From the NCBI GenBank assembly GCA_015056205.1, contig SVGS01000009.1:1-64000 (forward strand): a stretch of 64,000 nucleotides of DNA, in the 5' to 3' direction. The number at the start of each line of letters is the position of its first letter. The stretch's first letter is position 1. A program made the translations under genes and the position numbers. The DNA is from Clostridiales bacterium. GTDB lineage: Bacteria; Bacillota; Clostridia; Christensenellales; Aristaeellaceae. This document shows, in pieces, positions 6,956 to 15,413 of this stretch. The notes beneath the pieces are model-generated. The model was not told the DNA's origin and did no database searches. It saw only the letters and a program-made list of their open reading frames with translations.

Positions 6956-8713
6956 TTACGGGCTGCCCGGCATGAATCCGCCCGGAGCCGTTCCGGCACG
7001 CGATGCTTCTCCCGCGGTAACAGAAACGGATGTGATTTCGATGGCTTCTTCCGTTTCGCCGATCCGGAGCGTACAGGTCTGCCCGACCACCAGATCCGGA
7101 CAGCTGATTACGACCGATGAAAACCCGTACGGAATCGTTTCGCTGATCATTTCTTTTCCTTCGGCATCCAGCAGCGTGACGGTGCTCCCCGCCGCGGCGG
7201 CTTCCCGGAGGGAGTACAGGATGGAGGCCTGGGAGGATTCCGGTCCGAAACCTTCCGCCATGCTGCTGTCTCCGCAGGCGATCACCGTTCCGCCGCTGAT
7301 CGCCGCGATCCCGCCGCTTTCGCTGCCGCAGTCCAGGGCGCTGTTTCCGCTGTTTCCCGCAAGGCTGACCAGGACGGTGCCGCCGGTGATGGTGATGTTT
7401 CCGTTGGAGTCTATTCCGTCGGCATCCGTTCCGCTTTCATTGAGAACGGTCAGCCGGCCGCCGGAAATCAGAATCCAGGTATCCTCCACGCTGACAACCG
7501 TTTTTTCTTCCGCTGAGTCACTCCGGTTTTCCTGTTCCGGACCGGAGCCTTCTCCGAAGGGAGGCGGGGATCCCATCTCCTCCCCGGCCGGGGGTTCGCC
7601 GGTCCGGTCCGCGTCCGGGAAAGCAGGCGGTTCACCTGACCGGCCGCCACCCGGGAAAGCGGGATGGAAAGCTTCTTCTGAGGATGCCTCCGGGGATGCG
7701 GAGTTTTCCGCCGGAACGGCTGCTTCCGCGGCGGGCGGATCCTTCCCGGGGGAGGGCATGCCGCCCCATTCGATTCCGGTATAGCCGTTGGCGTTCAGGC
7801 TGTCGTCCCGGGAGTGAATCGTGGTATCGCCGCCGCTGATTTCAATCGTCAGGGCCTCGATACCTTCATAGCAGTCATTCACCAGGATGATTCCGCCCAG
7901 GATCAGAACGGATGCGTCGGAATGGACGGCGTCATCTCCCGCCGTAATCGTCAGGTTTCCGTCCTGAATAACGACGGCTCCTTCCGCATGGATGCCGTCC
8001 TGCCCGGCGGAAACCGTCAGATTCGCCGATGTCATCCGGAAGTGATCATTGACCCGGAGGCCGTGGCCGGAAACTGTGACGGAGACGGTTCCGCCGGTGA
8101 TGATCAGATCATCCTTCGAGGTGATTCCGTTCAGGGCGGAAGAAACGATACTCAGGCTGCCGTTTCCGTTAATTGTCAGATCATCATGGGAAAAGATGAC
8201 CGCGTCGGTTCCGTCCGCCGGGGCGTTCTCCGTGAATGCATCCCCGCCGGTCAGGCTGTTTTCCGATCCGTCCGCGAGGGTCAGGAAAACCTTATCCGCC
8301 TGATCGATCCGGATGCATGCGTCATCGCTGCAATGCAGGGTTACGCCGCTGAGCATGATCCAGACTTTGGAATTCCGCGCAGCGTCCACGACAATGTTTC
8401 CGTCGGTCAGCTCACCGGAAATAACATACTGTCCGCTCTGGGCAATCACCAGGCTGCCGTCCAGCCAATAGGCTCCGTTTCCGGAGATCTTCGCGGAATC
8501 TCCGCAAAGGGTGATCTTTACGGCTTCCGAGGGATCCCAGCTTCCGTTCAGGTCATTCTCCGTGAAATATTCACTGCCGGCGTATCCTTCCGCGTCCGTG
8601 TCCGCAATCCGTTGGATTCCGAGCTTTTCACCGTTCATGAACAGAATGGTCACAATCAGGGAAAGCACAATGACGACGACGCAAATCCGATCCATCCATC
8701 GATGAGTGGACAT
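6956..8713 (-). CDS. DUF4353 carbohydrate-binding beta-helix protein
   Basis: 585 residues with one N-terminal membrane anchor (VVIVLSLIVTILFMNGE) and an extracellular repetitive beta-helix rich in ITGG/ISGG turns, for example DDLTINGNGSLSIVSSALNGI. It matches the Cthe_2159-like DUF4353 family, calcium-dependent polysaccharide-binding proteins. Roughly residues 320-410 are a Pro/Glu/Gly/Ala-rich low-complexity insert (PAFPGGGRSGEPPAFPDADR) that interrupts the helix, an oddity. The start has GGAGGGAG upstream. It is encoded behind DUF4956 and VTC-domain genes, the usual partners, but no CotH kinase gene is seen. Confidence 0.85.
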   Translation of the reverse strand: MSTHRWMDRICVVVIVLSLIVTILFMNGEKLGIQRIADTDAEGYAGSEYFTENDLNGSWDPSEAVKITLCGDSAKISGNGAYWLDGSLVIAQSGQYVISGELTDGNIVVDAARNSKVWIMLSGVTLHCSDDACIRIDQADKVFLTLADGSENSLTGGDAFTENAPADGTDAVIFSHDDLTINGNGSLSIVSSALNGITSKDDLIITGGTVSVTVSGHGLRVNDHFRMTSANLTVSAGQDGIHAEGAVVIQDGNLTITAGDDAVHSDASVLILGGIILVNDCYEGIEALTIEISGGDTTIHSRDDSLNANGYTGIEWGGMPSPGKDPPAAEAAVPAENSASPEASSEEAFHPAFPGGGRSGEPPAFPDADRTGEPPAGEEMGSPPPFGEGSGPEQENRSDSAEEKTVVSVEDTWILISGGRLTVLNESGTDADGIDSNGNITITGGTVLVSLAGNSGNSALDCGSESGGIAAISGGTVIACGDSSMAEGFGPESSQASILYSLREAAAAGSTVTLLDAEGKEMISETIPYGFSSVVISCPDLVVGQTCTLRIGETEEAIEITSVSVTAGEASRAGTAPGGFMPGSP

Positions 8714-8751
8714 TGGCTCTCCCTCCTTTCTTCCGATGATTCTATCCCGCT

Positions 8752-9423
8752 TCAGCCCATATAATCCCCGTTGTAGGAGACCAGCACCGCGTTCCGAACG
8801 CCCTCCAGATCGGCCAGTTCATTCATAAAATCCGTTGCCGCGTCCTTCAGGCGGATTTCCAGGTTCAGCTCGATTTCGCCCTTCCGGACGCTCTTGCTCT
8901 TCACGCTCATCCGGTTCGTATGCTCTTTCAGGAAGGCAGACGCCCGGTTTTCGCTGTCCTGGCTGTCACACTGGAGCACCACGATGTACGGACGGGTGTG
9001 GGACTTCCTGTTGGCGAAGACCAGGATCATGACGCCGATAATCACGCTGCCGATGACCGCAAGCGGGATCATGCCCGCGGCCAGCACAATCCCTGCCGCG
9101 ATGGCCCAGAAAAGGAAAGCAATGTCCATCGGTTCCTTGATGGCTGTCCGGAACCGGACGATGGACAGGGCGCCGACCATCCCCAGGGAAAGCACCACGT
9201 TGCTGGTGACGGCCAGAATGACAAAGGTGGAAATCATGGTCATGGCGATCAGGGTGACGCCGAAGCTGGAGGAATACATCACCCCGGCGTAGGTTTTTTT
9301 GTAAATCAGGAAGATCAGCATCCCGATCCCGAAGGAAAGCGCCAGGGCCAGAAACATATCCGGCAGGGTAACGGAGGTTACGTTCGACAGGAAATTGGAT
9401 TTGAAAATATCGCTGAAGGTCAT
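8752..9423 (-). CDS. DUF4956 membrane protein
   Basis: 223 residues. About four membrane helices fill the first 150 residues, with the conserved stretch SLGMVGALSIVRFRTAIKEPMDIAFLFWAIAAG, and a soluble alpha/beta C-terminal domain follows. This is the DUF4956 family, which is almost always encoded next to VTC-type polyphosphate polymerase domains, as here. Its function is unproven; a role with the VTC-like protein at the membrane is inferred from co-occurrence. AAAGGAG precedes the start. Confidence 0.88.
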   Translation of the reverse strand: MTFSDIFKSNFLSNVTSVTLPDMFLALALSFGIGMLIFLIYKKTYAGVMYSSSFGVTLIAMTMISTFVILAVTSNVVLSLGMVGALSIVRFRTAIKEPMDIAFLFWAIAAGIVLAAGMIPLAVIGSVIIGVMILVFANRKSHTRPYIVVLQCDSQDSENRASAFLKEHTNRMSVKSKSVRKGEIELNLEIRLKDAATDFMNELADLEGVRNAVLVSYNGDYMG

Positions 9424-9512
9424 GGCTTGGAGCTCCTTTCAATAGTCCGTTATGTTTTCTCCGGCCGTCGTGTATCCGTTTCCGGGGATGCCGGATCTCC
9501 CCCGGATGCCGC

Positions 9513-10190
9513 TCAGTCAAGCATCCGGCACTGAGCGTATTTGGAAAAGGCCGTCACCCTGCGTCCTGGAGTCTGCACCGCGTCCCGGATGATGGCGGGC
9601 AGGAAAGCGTCCCATTTTACTTCCAGAATGATTCCGGAATCAGGCGCGGGAATGGTGATGCAGTCCGGATTCAGAAAGTCGGTGCTGTTCAGGCCGGTGC
9701 GGATATTGTAATCAAAAGTCACGCGCACGTTTCCCGGACCGTAAATGAAAGGCTCCCGGGTATAATCCACAATGGTTCTGGGGCGCAGGCCCTGATAACG
9801 CATTTTGCAATACAGTTCCTGTACCAGGTCTCTGCCGGAGTTCAGCATCCAGTCCAGACGGCCGTCCACAATCGCCTGGGCTTCCCCGGCAGTCAGGATC
9901 GCACTGTATTTGGTGCCCAGCCCGCCGACCTTGCTCTTCTTCTCCAGATGGATCAGGGACGGATCCCCGTTATAGTACCGGATGCGGAATTTCTCCCGCA
10001 GGTTGACCCCGTCCACCTTTTCCCGCAGGGCCTTATCGTTCAGGTTATCAAAATACAGGCTTCGGATCAGGTATTTTCCGTCCTGCGCATGGGGATCCGG
10101 GACAGCGACCGCGCGCAGCCGCTGACGGATCGCCAGCAGATCCGCGTATCGGATCTCATGCTTCCATTCGTGCCGGTAACGGATTTCCAA
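9513..10190 (-). CDS. VTC-domain protein (polyphosphate polymerase fold)
   Basis: 225 residues resembling the VTC catalytic domain, a tunnel-fold enzyme that makes polyphosphate from NTP in eukaryotes. Basic and acidic tunnel strands are visible: RHEWKHEIRY, YLIRSLYFDN, KFRIRYYN, IHLEKKSK, YTREPF and IILEVKWD. The start is TTG at 10190 with AGGGAGG upstream. It is the first gene of the run VTC, DUF4956, DUF4353 and SpoIID-like on this strand. Bacterial VTC proteins of this cluster type are associated with surface or spore-coat functions; polyphosphate synthesis is not shown by sequence alone. Confidence 0.88.
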   Translation of the reverse strand: MEIRYRHEWKHEIRYADLLAIRQRLRAVAVPDPHAQDGKYLIRSLYFDNLNDKALREKVDGVNLREKFRIRYYNGDPSLIHLEKKSKVGGLGTKYSAILTAGEAQAIVDGRLDWMLNSGRDLVQELYCKMRYQGLRPRTIVDYTREPFIYGPGNVRVTFDYNIRTGLNSTDFLNPDCITIPAPDSGIILEVKWDAFLPAIIRDAVQTPGRRVTAFSKYAQCRMLD

Positions 10191-10505
10191 GGTTCAGGCC
10201 TCCCTTCGCATCTCATCGGATCCAATCATATTCGTCTGACCTAAACTGAACTTAAAGCATGACCGGACGAGGGAGACGTTCTGAAAGATTTTCACAGAAA
10301 AAAAGCAGCCGGCCGCAGGCAGCCGGCTGAACAACAGGCATCATTACGATTTTATTGCAGGGAAAGGGCGGAAAGAAAAATTCCCCGGGACAGAAACAAA
10401 CGGAATGAAATAAATGCCAAAGAGCAAAAACAGGAAACAGAATCAGAAACTGCCCCCCGAGGAGCAGGGCGGACGGGACGGCGGAGCAACAGGAGGCTGG
10501 TAAAG
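10191..10505. other. Intergenic region without a gene
   Basis: It separates the VTC operon from ridA. It holds the ridA terminator (10296-10329) and presumably the promoter of the VTC operon, although no convincing -35/-10 pair was found. Short frames here lack ribosome sites. Confidence 0.6.
10296..10329 (-). terminator. Intrinsic terminator after ridA
   Basis: Read on the - strand, CAGCCGGC pairs with GCCGGCTG (10322-10329 and 10306-10313), and CTTTTTTT follows. It lies about 180 bp past the ridA stop. Confidence 0.75.
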
Positions 10506-10880
10506 TCAGTTTTTTTCGGCGATGACCTCCACTTCCACCAGGGCGCCTTTGGGCAGAGCGGAAACTTCCACGCAGCTGCGGGCGGGTTTGCCGGTGAAAT
10601 ACTTTGCGTATACCTCGTTAAATGCGGCAAAATGGCGGAGATCGCTCAGGTAGCAGGTGGTTTTGACCGCACGGTCCAGGCTGCTGCCCGCGGCTTCCAG
10701 CACCGCGGAAAGGTTGGTCATCACCTGCTCGGCCTGGCCGGCAATATCCGTCTGCTCAATCGCGCCGGAGGCGGGATTGATGGGAATCTGGCCGGAGGTA
10801 AATACCAGGCTGCCGGAGACGATGGCCTGGGAATAGGGTCCGATGGCGCCCGGGGCTTTGACGGTTTCGACGGTTTTCAT
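10506..10880 (-). CDS. ridA: RidA family (YjgF) enamine/imine deaminase
   Basis: 124 residues of the Rid fold. The conserved features are APGAIGPYSQAI at the N-terminus, VFTSGQIPINP, and the C-terminal RSCVEVSALPKGALVEVEVIA with the substrate-binding Arg. RidA hydrolyses reactive 2-aminoacrylate and related imines released by PLP enzymes, protecting other PLP enzymes. The start at 10880 follows GGGAGG. It is single and monocistronic. It sits just upstream, in the opposite direction, of a locus rich in PLP enzymes, which fits its role but may be chance. Confidence 0.93.
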   Translation of the reverse strand: MKTVETVKAPGAIGPYSQAIVSGSLVFTSGQIPINPASGAIEQTDIAGQAEQVMTNLSAVLEAAGSSLDRAVKTTCYLSDLRHFAAFNEVYAKYFTGKPARSCVEVSALPKGALVEVEVIAEKN

Positions 10881-11028
10881 AGCGTTTTTCCTCCCGGTTT
10901 CATTGATGCCGGTCAAAAGAGTACAACCATTTACCTTTCAAGTCAATAGGCGAACAACACGGATGGGTATCAATTCTGCTGAGAACTGATACTCATTTTT
11001 TTCTATGATTTAATAAGCCACGGGGGTA

Positions 11029-11057
11029 TTGACAGAACACTCCGCAGATGGTATCTT
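11029..11057 (+). promoter_or_regulatory. Promoter of the sulfur-uptake gene run
   Basis: TTGACA (11029-11034) and TATCTT (11052-11057) with a 17-base spacer, about 70 bp upstream of the first transporter gene. It is the only clear promoter seen for the long + strand gene run starting at 11129. Confidence 0.7.
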
Positions 11058-11064
11058 TGCACCC

Positions 11065-11098
11065 ATAAACCAATCACCTATTGGATCCATAGGTTTAT
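11065..11098. promoter_or_regulatory. Palindromic operator or leader hairpin
   Basis: A near-perfect 19-bp palindrome, ACCTAT-T-GGATCC-ATAGGT (11076-11094), is framed by ATAAACC and GGTTTAT. It starts about where transcription from the TTGACA/TATCTT promoter should begin, a typical place for repression. The LysR-type regulator at 17334 or an unlinked sulfur regulator are candidates for binding. Confidence 0.6.
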
Positions 11099-11128
11099 TG
11101 GCGAAATTAAAGTACGGAGGATAGAATC

Positions 11129-12100
11129 ATGAAAAACAGACTGATTTCCCTGCTGATCGCGGCAGTACTGGCAGTTGTATTTCTGAGCGGCATCGCGGCC
11201 GCGGAGGAGCTGGAGGTTCATCTCGGAGACCAGCCGTCCTTCTTCATTCTGAAGATCGCGGATTACAACGGCTACTTTACGGAAGAATTCGAAGGCACGG
11301 GCGTCAAAATCGTTGTGGACAACTTTGTGAATCAGGGATCCGCCATTGTGGAAGCGATGAACGCGGGCAACGTCCAGCTGGGCGTGATCGGAACCATGCC
11401 CCTGGTTACGGCGGACGCCAACGGCAGCGGCTTCAAAGCCCTGGCCAGCGTGAACCTTTCGGTGGACGGCTTCAAGCTTTACGCCGGGGCGGGCAAGGGC
11501 ATCACCACCGTGGAGGAATTCAAGGGAAAGAAGATCGCCGTCAAGTTCTCCTCCAACGAGCATGAGATGCTGCTGACCCTGCTGGCAAAAGCCGGCCTGG
11601 GAGATACGGATGTGGAAATTGTCAACATGTCCGCGGACGACAGCCTGAACTCCCTGATCACCGGGGATGTGGACGGCGCGATTCTGAAGGGCGACCAGCT
11701 GAACGCGGCCAATGCCAGCGGCGCCAATATCGTGGCGGACAACAGCCAGAGCGGCCTGATCGGCAACTATCTGATCGGCCGGGAGGATTTCATCACGGCG
11801 CACCCAGAAGTGGTGACCGGCGTTCTGAAGGTGCTGGAGAAGGCCAGGATCTGGATTGATGAGAATCCGGAAAAGACCGTAGACATCTTTGCCGGGCTGA
11901 CCAATACAGACAAGGAAGTGACGAAGACCAGCTTTGAGTCCCGGACCCGCTCCATCAGTATCGATGAGGATAAATTCGCGGCTCCGATTAACCGGACGCT
12001 TGAATTCCTGAAGGGACAGGGAACCATCGACGATTCCCTGAAGCTGGAGGACATCCTGGATCCCAGCTATTACACCAACGCGGGTATCAGCGAGAAGTGA
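11129..12100 (+). CDS. ABC transporter substrate-binding protein, TauA/SsuA/NMT1 type
   Basis: 323 residues with a signal peptide ending GIAAAEE and no lipobox cysteine. The fold is that of NMT1/SsuA/TauA periplasmic binding proteins: VDNFVNQGSAIVEAMNAGNVQLGVIGTMPLV, then FKGKKIAVKFSSNEHEMLLTLLAKAGL. Members bind sulfonates, taurine, nitrate or thiamine precursors. The start has GGAGG at good spacing. The matching permease (13472) and ATPase (15414) are separated from it by enzyme genes, which implies the imported compound is processed by them. A sulfonate is the best guess from the sulfur context. Confidence 0.88.
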   Translation: MKNRLISLLIAAVLAVVFLSGIAAAEELEVHLGDQPSFFILKIADYNGYFTEEFEGTGVKIVVDNFVNQGSAIVEAMNAGNVQLGVIGTMPLVTADANGSGFKALASVNLSVDGFKLYAGAGKGITTVEEFKGKKIAVKFSSNEHEMLLTLLAKAGLGDTDVEIVNMSADDSLNSLITGDVDGAILKGDQLNAANASGANIVADNSQSGLIGNYLIGREDFITAHPEVVTGVLKVLEKARIWIDENPEKTVDIFAGLTNTDKEVTKTSFESRTRSISIDEDKFAAPINRTLEFLKGQGTIDDSLKLEDILDPSYYTNAGISEK

Positions 12101-12132
12101 CCTGCGGGGAGGACAAGGAAACAAGCATGCAC

Positions 12133-12170
12133 GGGGAATGGCGGAGAAAAGGAACCTCCGCCATTTCCCC
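12133..12170 (+). other. Stable stem-loop between binding-protein gene and PLP-enzyme gene
   Basis: GGGGAATGGCGGAG (12133-12146) pairs with CTCCGCCATTTCCCC (12156-12170), with one bulged base and a nine-base loop. No T-run follows, so it is not a simple terminator. Hairpins in this position often stabilise the binding-protein mRNA and lower downstream expression. Confidence 0.75.
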
Positions 12171-12194
12171 GCGCAGATCGGGAGGGAAGAAAAA

Positions 12195-13406
12195 ATGGCG
12201 GCAACCGGAAGCCTGGCAAAAGCCCTGGTCTGTCCCCGGTGCGGGAAGACCTTTTCCATCGGAGAAGTGCATCAGCTGTGCGAATGCGGATCGCCCCTGC
12301 TGGTAGCATACGATCTTGAAAAAGCAAAGGAGACGCTGAACCGGAACAGCTTTCACGGACGCGGAGCCAGCCTGTGGAGATACCGGGAGCTGCTGCCGGT
12401 GCAGGATGACCGGAATATCGTGACGCTGGGAGAGGGTTACACCCCTCTTTTACCGCTGGAAAGAGCCGGAAAAAAATCGGGCATTCCGCACCTGTACCTG
12501 AAGGATGAAGGGATTATTCCCACGGGCACCTTCAAGGCCCGCGGCGCCGCGGTCGGTGTTTCCCGGGCAAAGGAACTGGGAATCCGGCAGCTGGCCATGC
12601 CCACCAACGGCAACGCGGGGGCCGCCTGGTCCGTATACGGCGCCAGAGCCGGCATCGGGGTGACGATCGTGATGCCGGAGGACGCGCCGAAGATTACCCG
12701 GAACGAGTGCGCCGCGGCCGGGGCGAAGCTTTACCTGGTCCGGGGGCTGATCAGCGACTGCGGAAAAATCGTGGGAGCGGGCGTAAAGGCCCACGGCTGG
12801 TACGACGCGTCAACCCTGAAGGAACCTTACCGCATCGAGGGCAAGAAAACCATGGGGCTGGAAATCGCGGAACAGTTCCGCTGGCAGCTGCCGGACGTGA
12901 TCCTGTATCCTACCGGCGGGGGCGTCGGCATGATCGGCATCTGGAAGGCGCTGAAGGAGCTGAAGGAAATCGGAATTGCGGAGGGGGCGCTTCCCCGGCT
13001 GGTTGCCGTACAGGCGGAAGGCTGCGCGCCGATCGTCCGGGCGTATCGGGAAGGGAAGAAGGAATCGGTTTTCTTTGAAAACTCGAAGACGGTCGCCTTC
13101 GGAATCAATGTGCCCAAAGCCCTGGGAGATTTCCTGGTGCTGGAGGCCATTGCGGAAACAGACGGCTGCGCAAAAGCTGTTTCGGACGAACAGATCCTGG
13201 CCGCCCTGGGAGAGCTGGCCCGGGAGGAAGGCGCCTTTGTCTGCCCGGAGGGAGCGGCGATCTACGCGGCGGCCAAAGCGCTGCGGGAAGAAGGCTGGAT
13301 CCGGGAGCAGGACCGGGTGGTACTGCTGAACACCGGCGCCGGCATCAAGTATCCGGATACGCTGAACGTATCCGTGCCGTATCTGGAAAAGGACGCGGCG
13401 CTCTGA
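12195..13406 (+). CDS. Threonine-synthase-like PLP enzyme (fold type II)
   Basis: 403 residues. An N-terminal zinc-ribbon with CPRC and CECG (residues 13-35) precedes a fold-II PLP domain. The PLP lysine is in GTFKARGA (Lys114), and the phosphate-binding glycine loop is PTGGGVGM. Relatives include threonine synthase and cysteate synthase, which catalyse beta/gamma replacement or elimination. There are no other threonine-biosynthesis genes nearby. Its position inside a TauABC-like transporter operon favours a role on an imported C3 sulfonate, such as cysteate cleavage or formation; that is inference. The ATG at 12195 follows GGGAGGG. Confidence 0.82.
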   Translation: MAATGSLAKALVCPRCGKTFSIGEVHQLCECGSPLLVAYDLEKAKETLNRNSFHGRGASLWRYRELLPVQDDRNIVTLGEGYTPLLPLERAGKKSGIPHLYLKDEGIIPTGTFKARGAAVGVSRAKELGIRQLAMPTNGNAGAAWSVYGARAGIGVTIVMPEDAPKITRNECAAAGAKLYLVRGLISDCGKIVGAGVKAHGWYDASTLKEPYRIEGKKTMGLEIAEQFRWQLPDVILYPTGGGVGMIGIWKALKELKEIGIAEGALPRLVAVQAEGCAPIVRAYREGKKESVFFENSKTVAFGINVPKALGDFLVLEAIAETDGCAKAVSDEQILAALGELAREEGAFVCPEGAAIYAAAKALREEGWIREQDRVVLLNTGAGIKYPDTLNVSVPYLEKDAAL

Positions 13407-13471
13407 CGGCGGCCGGGCAGCGACGGAACAGTTTCCGGCGATCTTTCCCGGAAGAAAGGAAGAAAACGGAC

Positions 13472-14278
13472 ATGGAAACGAAAAAAAACGGCGGCGGAAC
13501 TCCGGGAAAAAGAACGGGAAAAGGGGACGTGCGCTATCTGTGGTACGCGCTCTCCTGGGTGCTGCTGGCGGCTTTTCTGGCATTCTGGCAGCTTTCCGCC
13601 ACGAACCGCTGGGTGAATCCCACCATCGTTTCCATGCCATCCAAAATCTGGGACCGGTTTGTATCCATGGTTTCCAACGGATCCCTGTTCAACCATATCG
13701 GTTCAAGCCTGGGCCGCGTGCTGCAGGGCTTCCTGACCGGCGGCATCACGGGACTGCTGCTGGGGCTTCTGATGGGCCTGAGCCCGCGGTTTGAGGCGGT
13801 ATCCAGCCTGTTTGTCAGCCTGCTGCGGCCGATTCTGCCCATCGCGTGGATTCCGATCCTGATCCTGGCCATGGGAATCGGCGAGGAATCCAAGGTAGCC
13901 GTAATCTCCATCGGCAGCTTCTGGCCCATGCTGCTGGATACCATCAATGGCGTGCGCAGCGTGGACAAACAGCTGCTGGAGCTGGGCGATGTACTGGAGA
14001 AGGACCGGAAGACCAAAATTCTCCGGCTGGTGCTGCCCTCCGCCATTCCTTCCATCTTCACCGGGGCGCGCCAGGCGATCAGCCGGGCCTGGTCCTGCGT
14101 GGTGACGGCGGAGATGATCGCGGCCAGCTCCGGCGTGGGTTTCCTGATTCAGTACGGCCGGGAACTGTCCCAGCCTCCGCTGATGTTTGTCGGCGTCACG
14201 GTGATCGGGCTGATCGGCCTGGCCATTGACTGGCTGACCAGCCGCCTGGAGCGGCGGCTTCTGTACCGGAACCGGTAA
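13472..14278 (+). CDS. ABC transporter permease, TauC/SsuC type
   Basis: 268 residues with six membrane helices. The ABC permease EAA-like loop is present: ELGDVLEKDRKTKILRLVLPSAIPSIFTGARQAI, the sequence that couples to the ATPase. The length is normal for SsuC/TauC. It pairs with the binding protein at 11129 and the ATPase at 15414. It starts 65 bp after the PLP enzyme, with AAGGAAG upstream. Confidence 0.9.
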   Translation: METKKNGGGTPGKRTGKGDVRYLWYALSWVLLAAFLAFWQLSATNRWVNPTIVSMPSKIWDRFVSMVSNGSLFNHIGSSLGRVLQGFLTGGITGLLLGLLMGLSPRFEAVSSLFVSLLRPILPIAWIPILILAMGIGEESKVAVISIGSFWPMLLDTINGVRSVDKQLLELGDVLEKDRKTKILRLVLPSAIPSIFTGARQAISRAWSCVVTAEMIAASSGVGFLIQYGRELSQPPLMFVGVTVIGLIGLAIDWLTSRLERRLLYRNR

Positions 14279-14291
14279 GGAGGAAACGGAT

Positions 14292-15389
14292 ATGGTAACG
14301 GTCAAAGCTCCGGAGATGTATCTGAATGAATACGGCATCCGGAAAGAAACGGGAAAATATCTGTCGGAATTCGGCCCCCGCGTTTTCATTGTCGCGGGAA
14401 AGACTGCATGGGAAGAGACCGGCAGGGATGTGACCGCCGGCCTGGCGGCATGGCATTGTGTTCCGGATGTGCGGATTATGACCGGGTATCCGACCGTTGA
14501 GACGGTGCGGCAGTACGCCTGGGAAGCATACGTCGCGAAGGCGGACGCGGTTCTGGGGATCGGCGGCGGGCGGGTGATCGATGCCGCGAAGGCTGCCGGA
14601 AACCTGTGCGGGCTCCCGGTCGCCGCGCTGCCCACCATCGCCGCAACCTGTGCCTGCTGGGCGGCGAGATCCATCCTGTATGACGCGGAGGGAAGCTTTG
14701 ACCGGATCCAGTGGAACCGGGAAAACACCCGGCTGATCCTGGCGGATACGGAAATCCTGACCCGGGCGCCGCGGCGCACTCTGGCTTCCGGCATTCTGGA
14801 CAGCATGGCGAAATGGTATGAGTTTGAACCGCTGATTGCCGCGGATCCCGGAGATCTGGTGCTGCGGCACGACGTGGCAACGGCGCGGCTGACCCTGGAT
14901 CTGCTTCGGGAGGAAGGACCGGAGGTATACCGGGGCGGCGGGACGCCGAAACAGTGGCAGCGCGTGACGGACGCCATCTTCTACCTGACGGGTGCTACCG
15001 GCAGCTTTGCCGCGGGAAATGCCTACCGGGGTTTTGCGCATTCCTGGTATTTCTCCACCACCCGGATCCCTCAGAGCCGGCACCGGATGCATGGGGAAAA
15101 GGTCGCCTTCGGCCTGCTGGTTCAGTTTCTGCTGGCGGGAAAGGATGAAGCCTGGCTGCGGGATTTCATGGATACGCTGCTGATGTATGACATGACGGAC
15201 GTGCCGGGAGACTGGCAGGTGCCGGATGAGGAGACCATGATCCGGGAATTGTCCGAGCGAATCATCCGGGAATGGCCGGTAGTCCTGGAGAAAAAACAGG
15301 CGGAAAGCGCGTCGCAGATCGCGGAAGCTGTCCGGGAGGCTTCCGGGCGGCTGCGGAAAGCCCGGAAGAATGCTCTTCGGGAATCATGA
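14292..15389 (+). CDS. Iron-containing alcohol dehydrogenase, glycerol-dehydrogenase type
   Basis: 365 residues of the GldA-like family. The NAD-binding loop is GIGGGRVIDAAKA. Candidate metal ligands are the Asp in SGILDSMAKWYE and the His residues in RGFAHSWYF and HRMHGEKVAFG. Such enzymes oxidise vicinal diols or polyols at a secondary alcohol. In this operon a sulfonated diol such as dihydroxypropanesulfonate is conceivable, but plain glycerol-type activity cannot be excluded. AAGGAGG at 14277-14283 positions the start, and the gene directly follows the permease. Confidence 0.85.
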   Translation: MVTVKAPEMYLNEYGIRKETGKYLSEFGPRVFIVAGKTAWEETGRDVTAGLAAWHCVPDVRIMTGYPTVETVRQYAWEAYVAKADAVLGIGGGRVIDAAKAAGNLCGLPVAALPTIAATCACWAARSILYDAEGSFDRIQWNRENTRLILADTEILTRAPRRTLASGILDSMAKWYEFEPLIAADPGDLVLRHDVATARLTLDLLREEGPEVYRGGGTPKQWQRVTDAIFYLTGATGSFAAGNAYRGFAHSWYFSTTRIPQSRHRMHGEKVAFGLLVQFLLAGKDEAWLRDFMDTLLMYDMTDVPGDWQVPDEETMIRELSERIIREWPVVLEKKQAESASQIAEAVREASGRLRKARKNALRES

Positions 15390-15413
15390 GAACGCGGAAG
15401 AGGGAAGAAGAGA

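Noticed and set aside
10940-11128. Possible SAM or cobalamin riboswitch before the sulfur run
   Set aside because: The region is short, and neither SAM-I nor B12-box patterns could be found; only a promoter and a palindrome are present.
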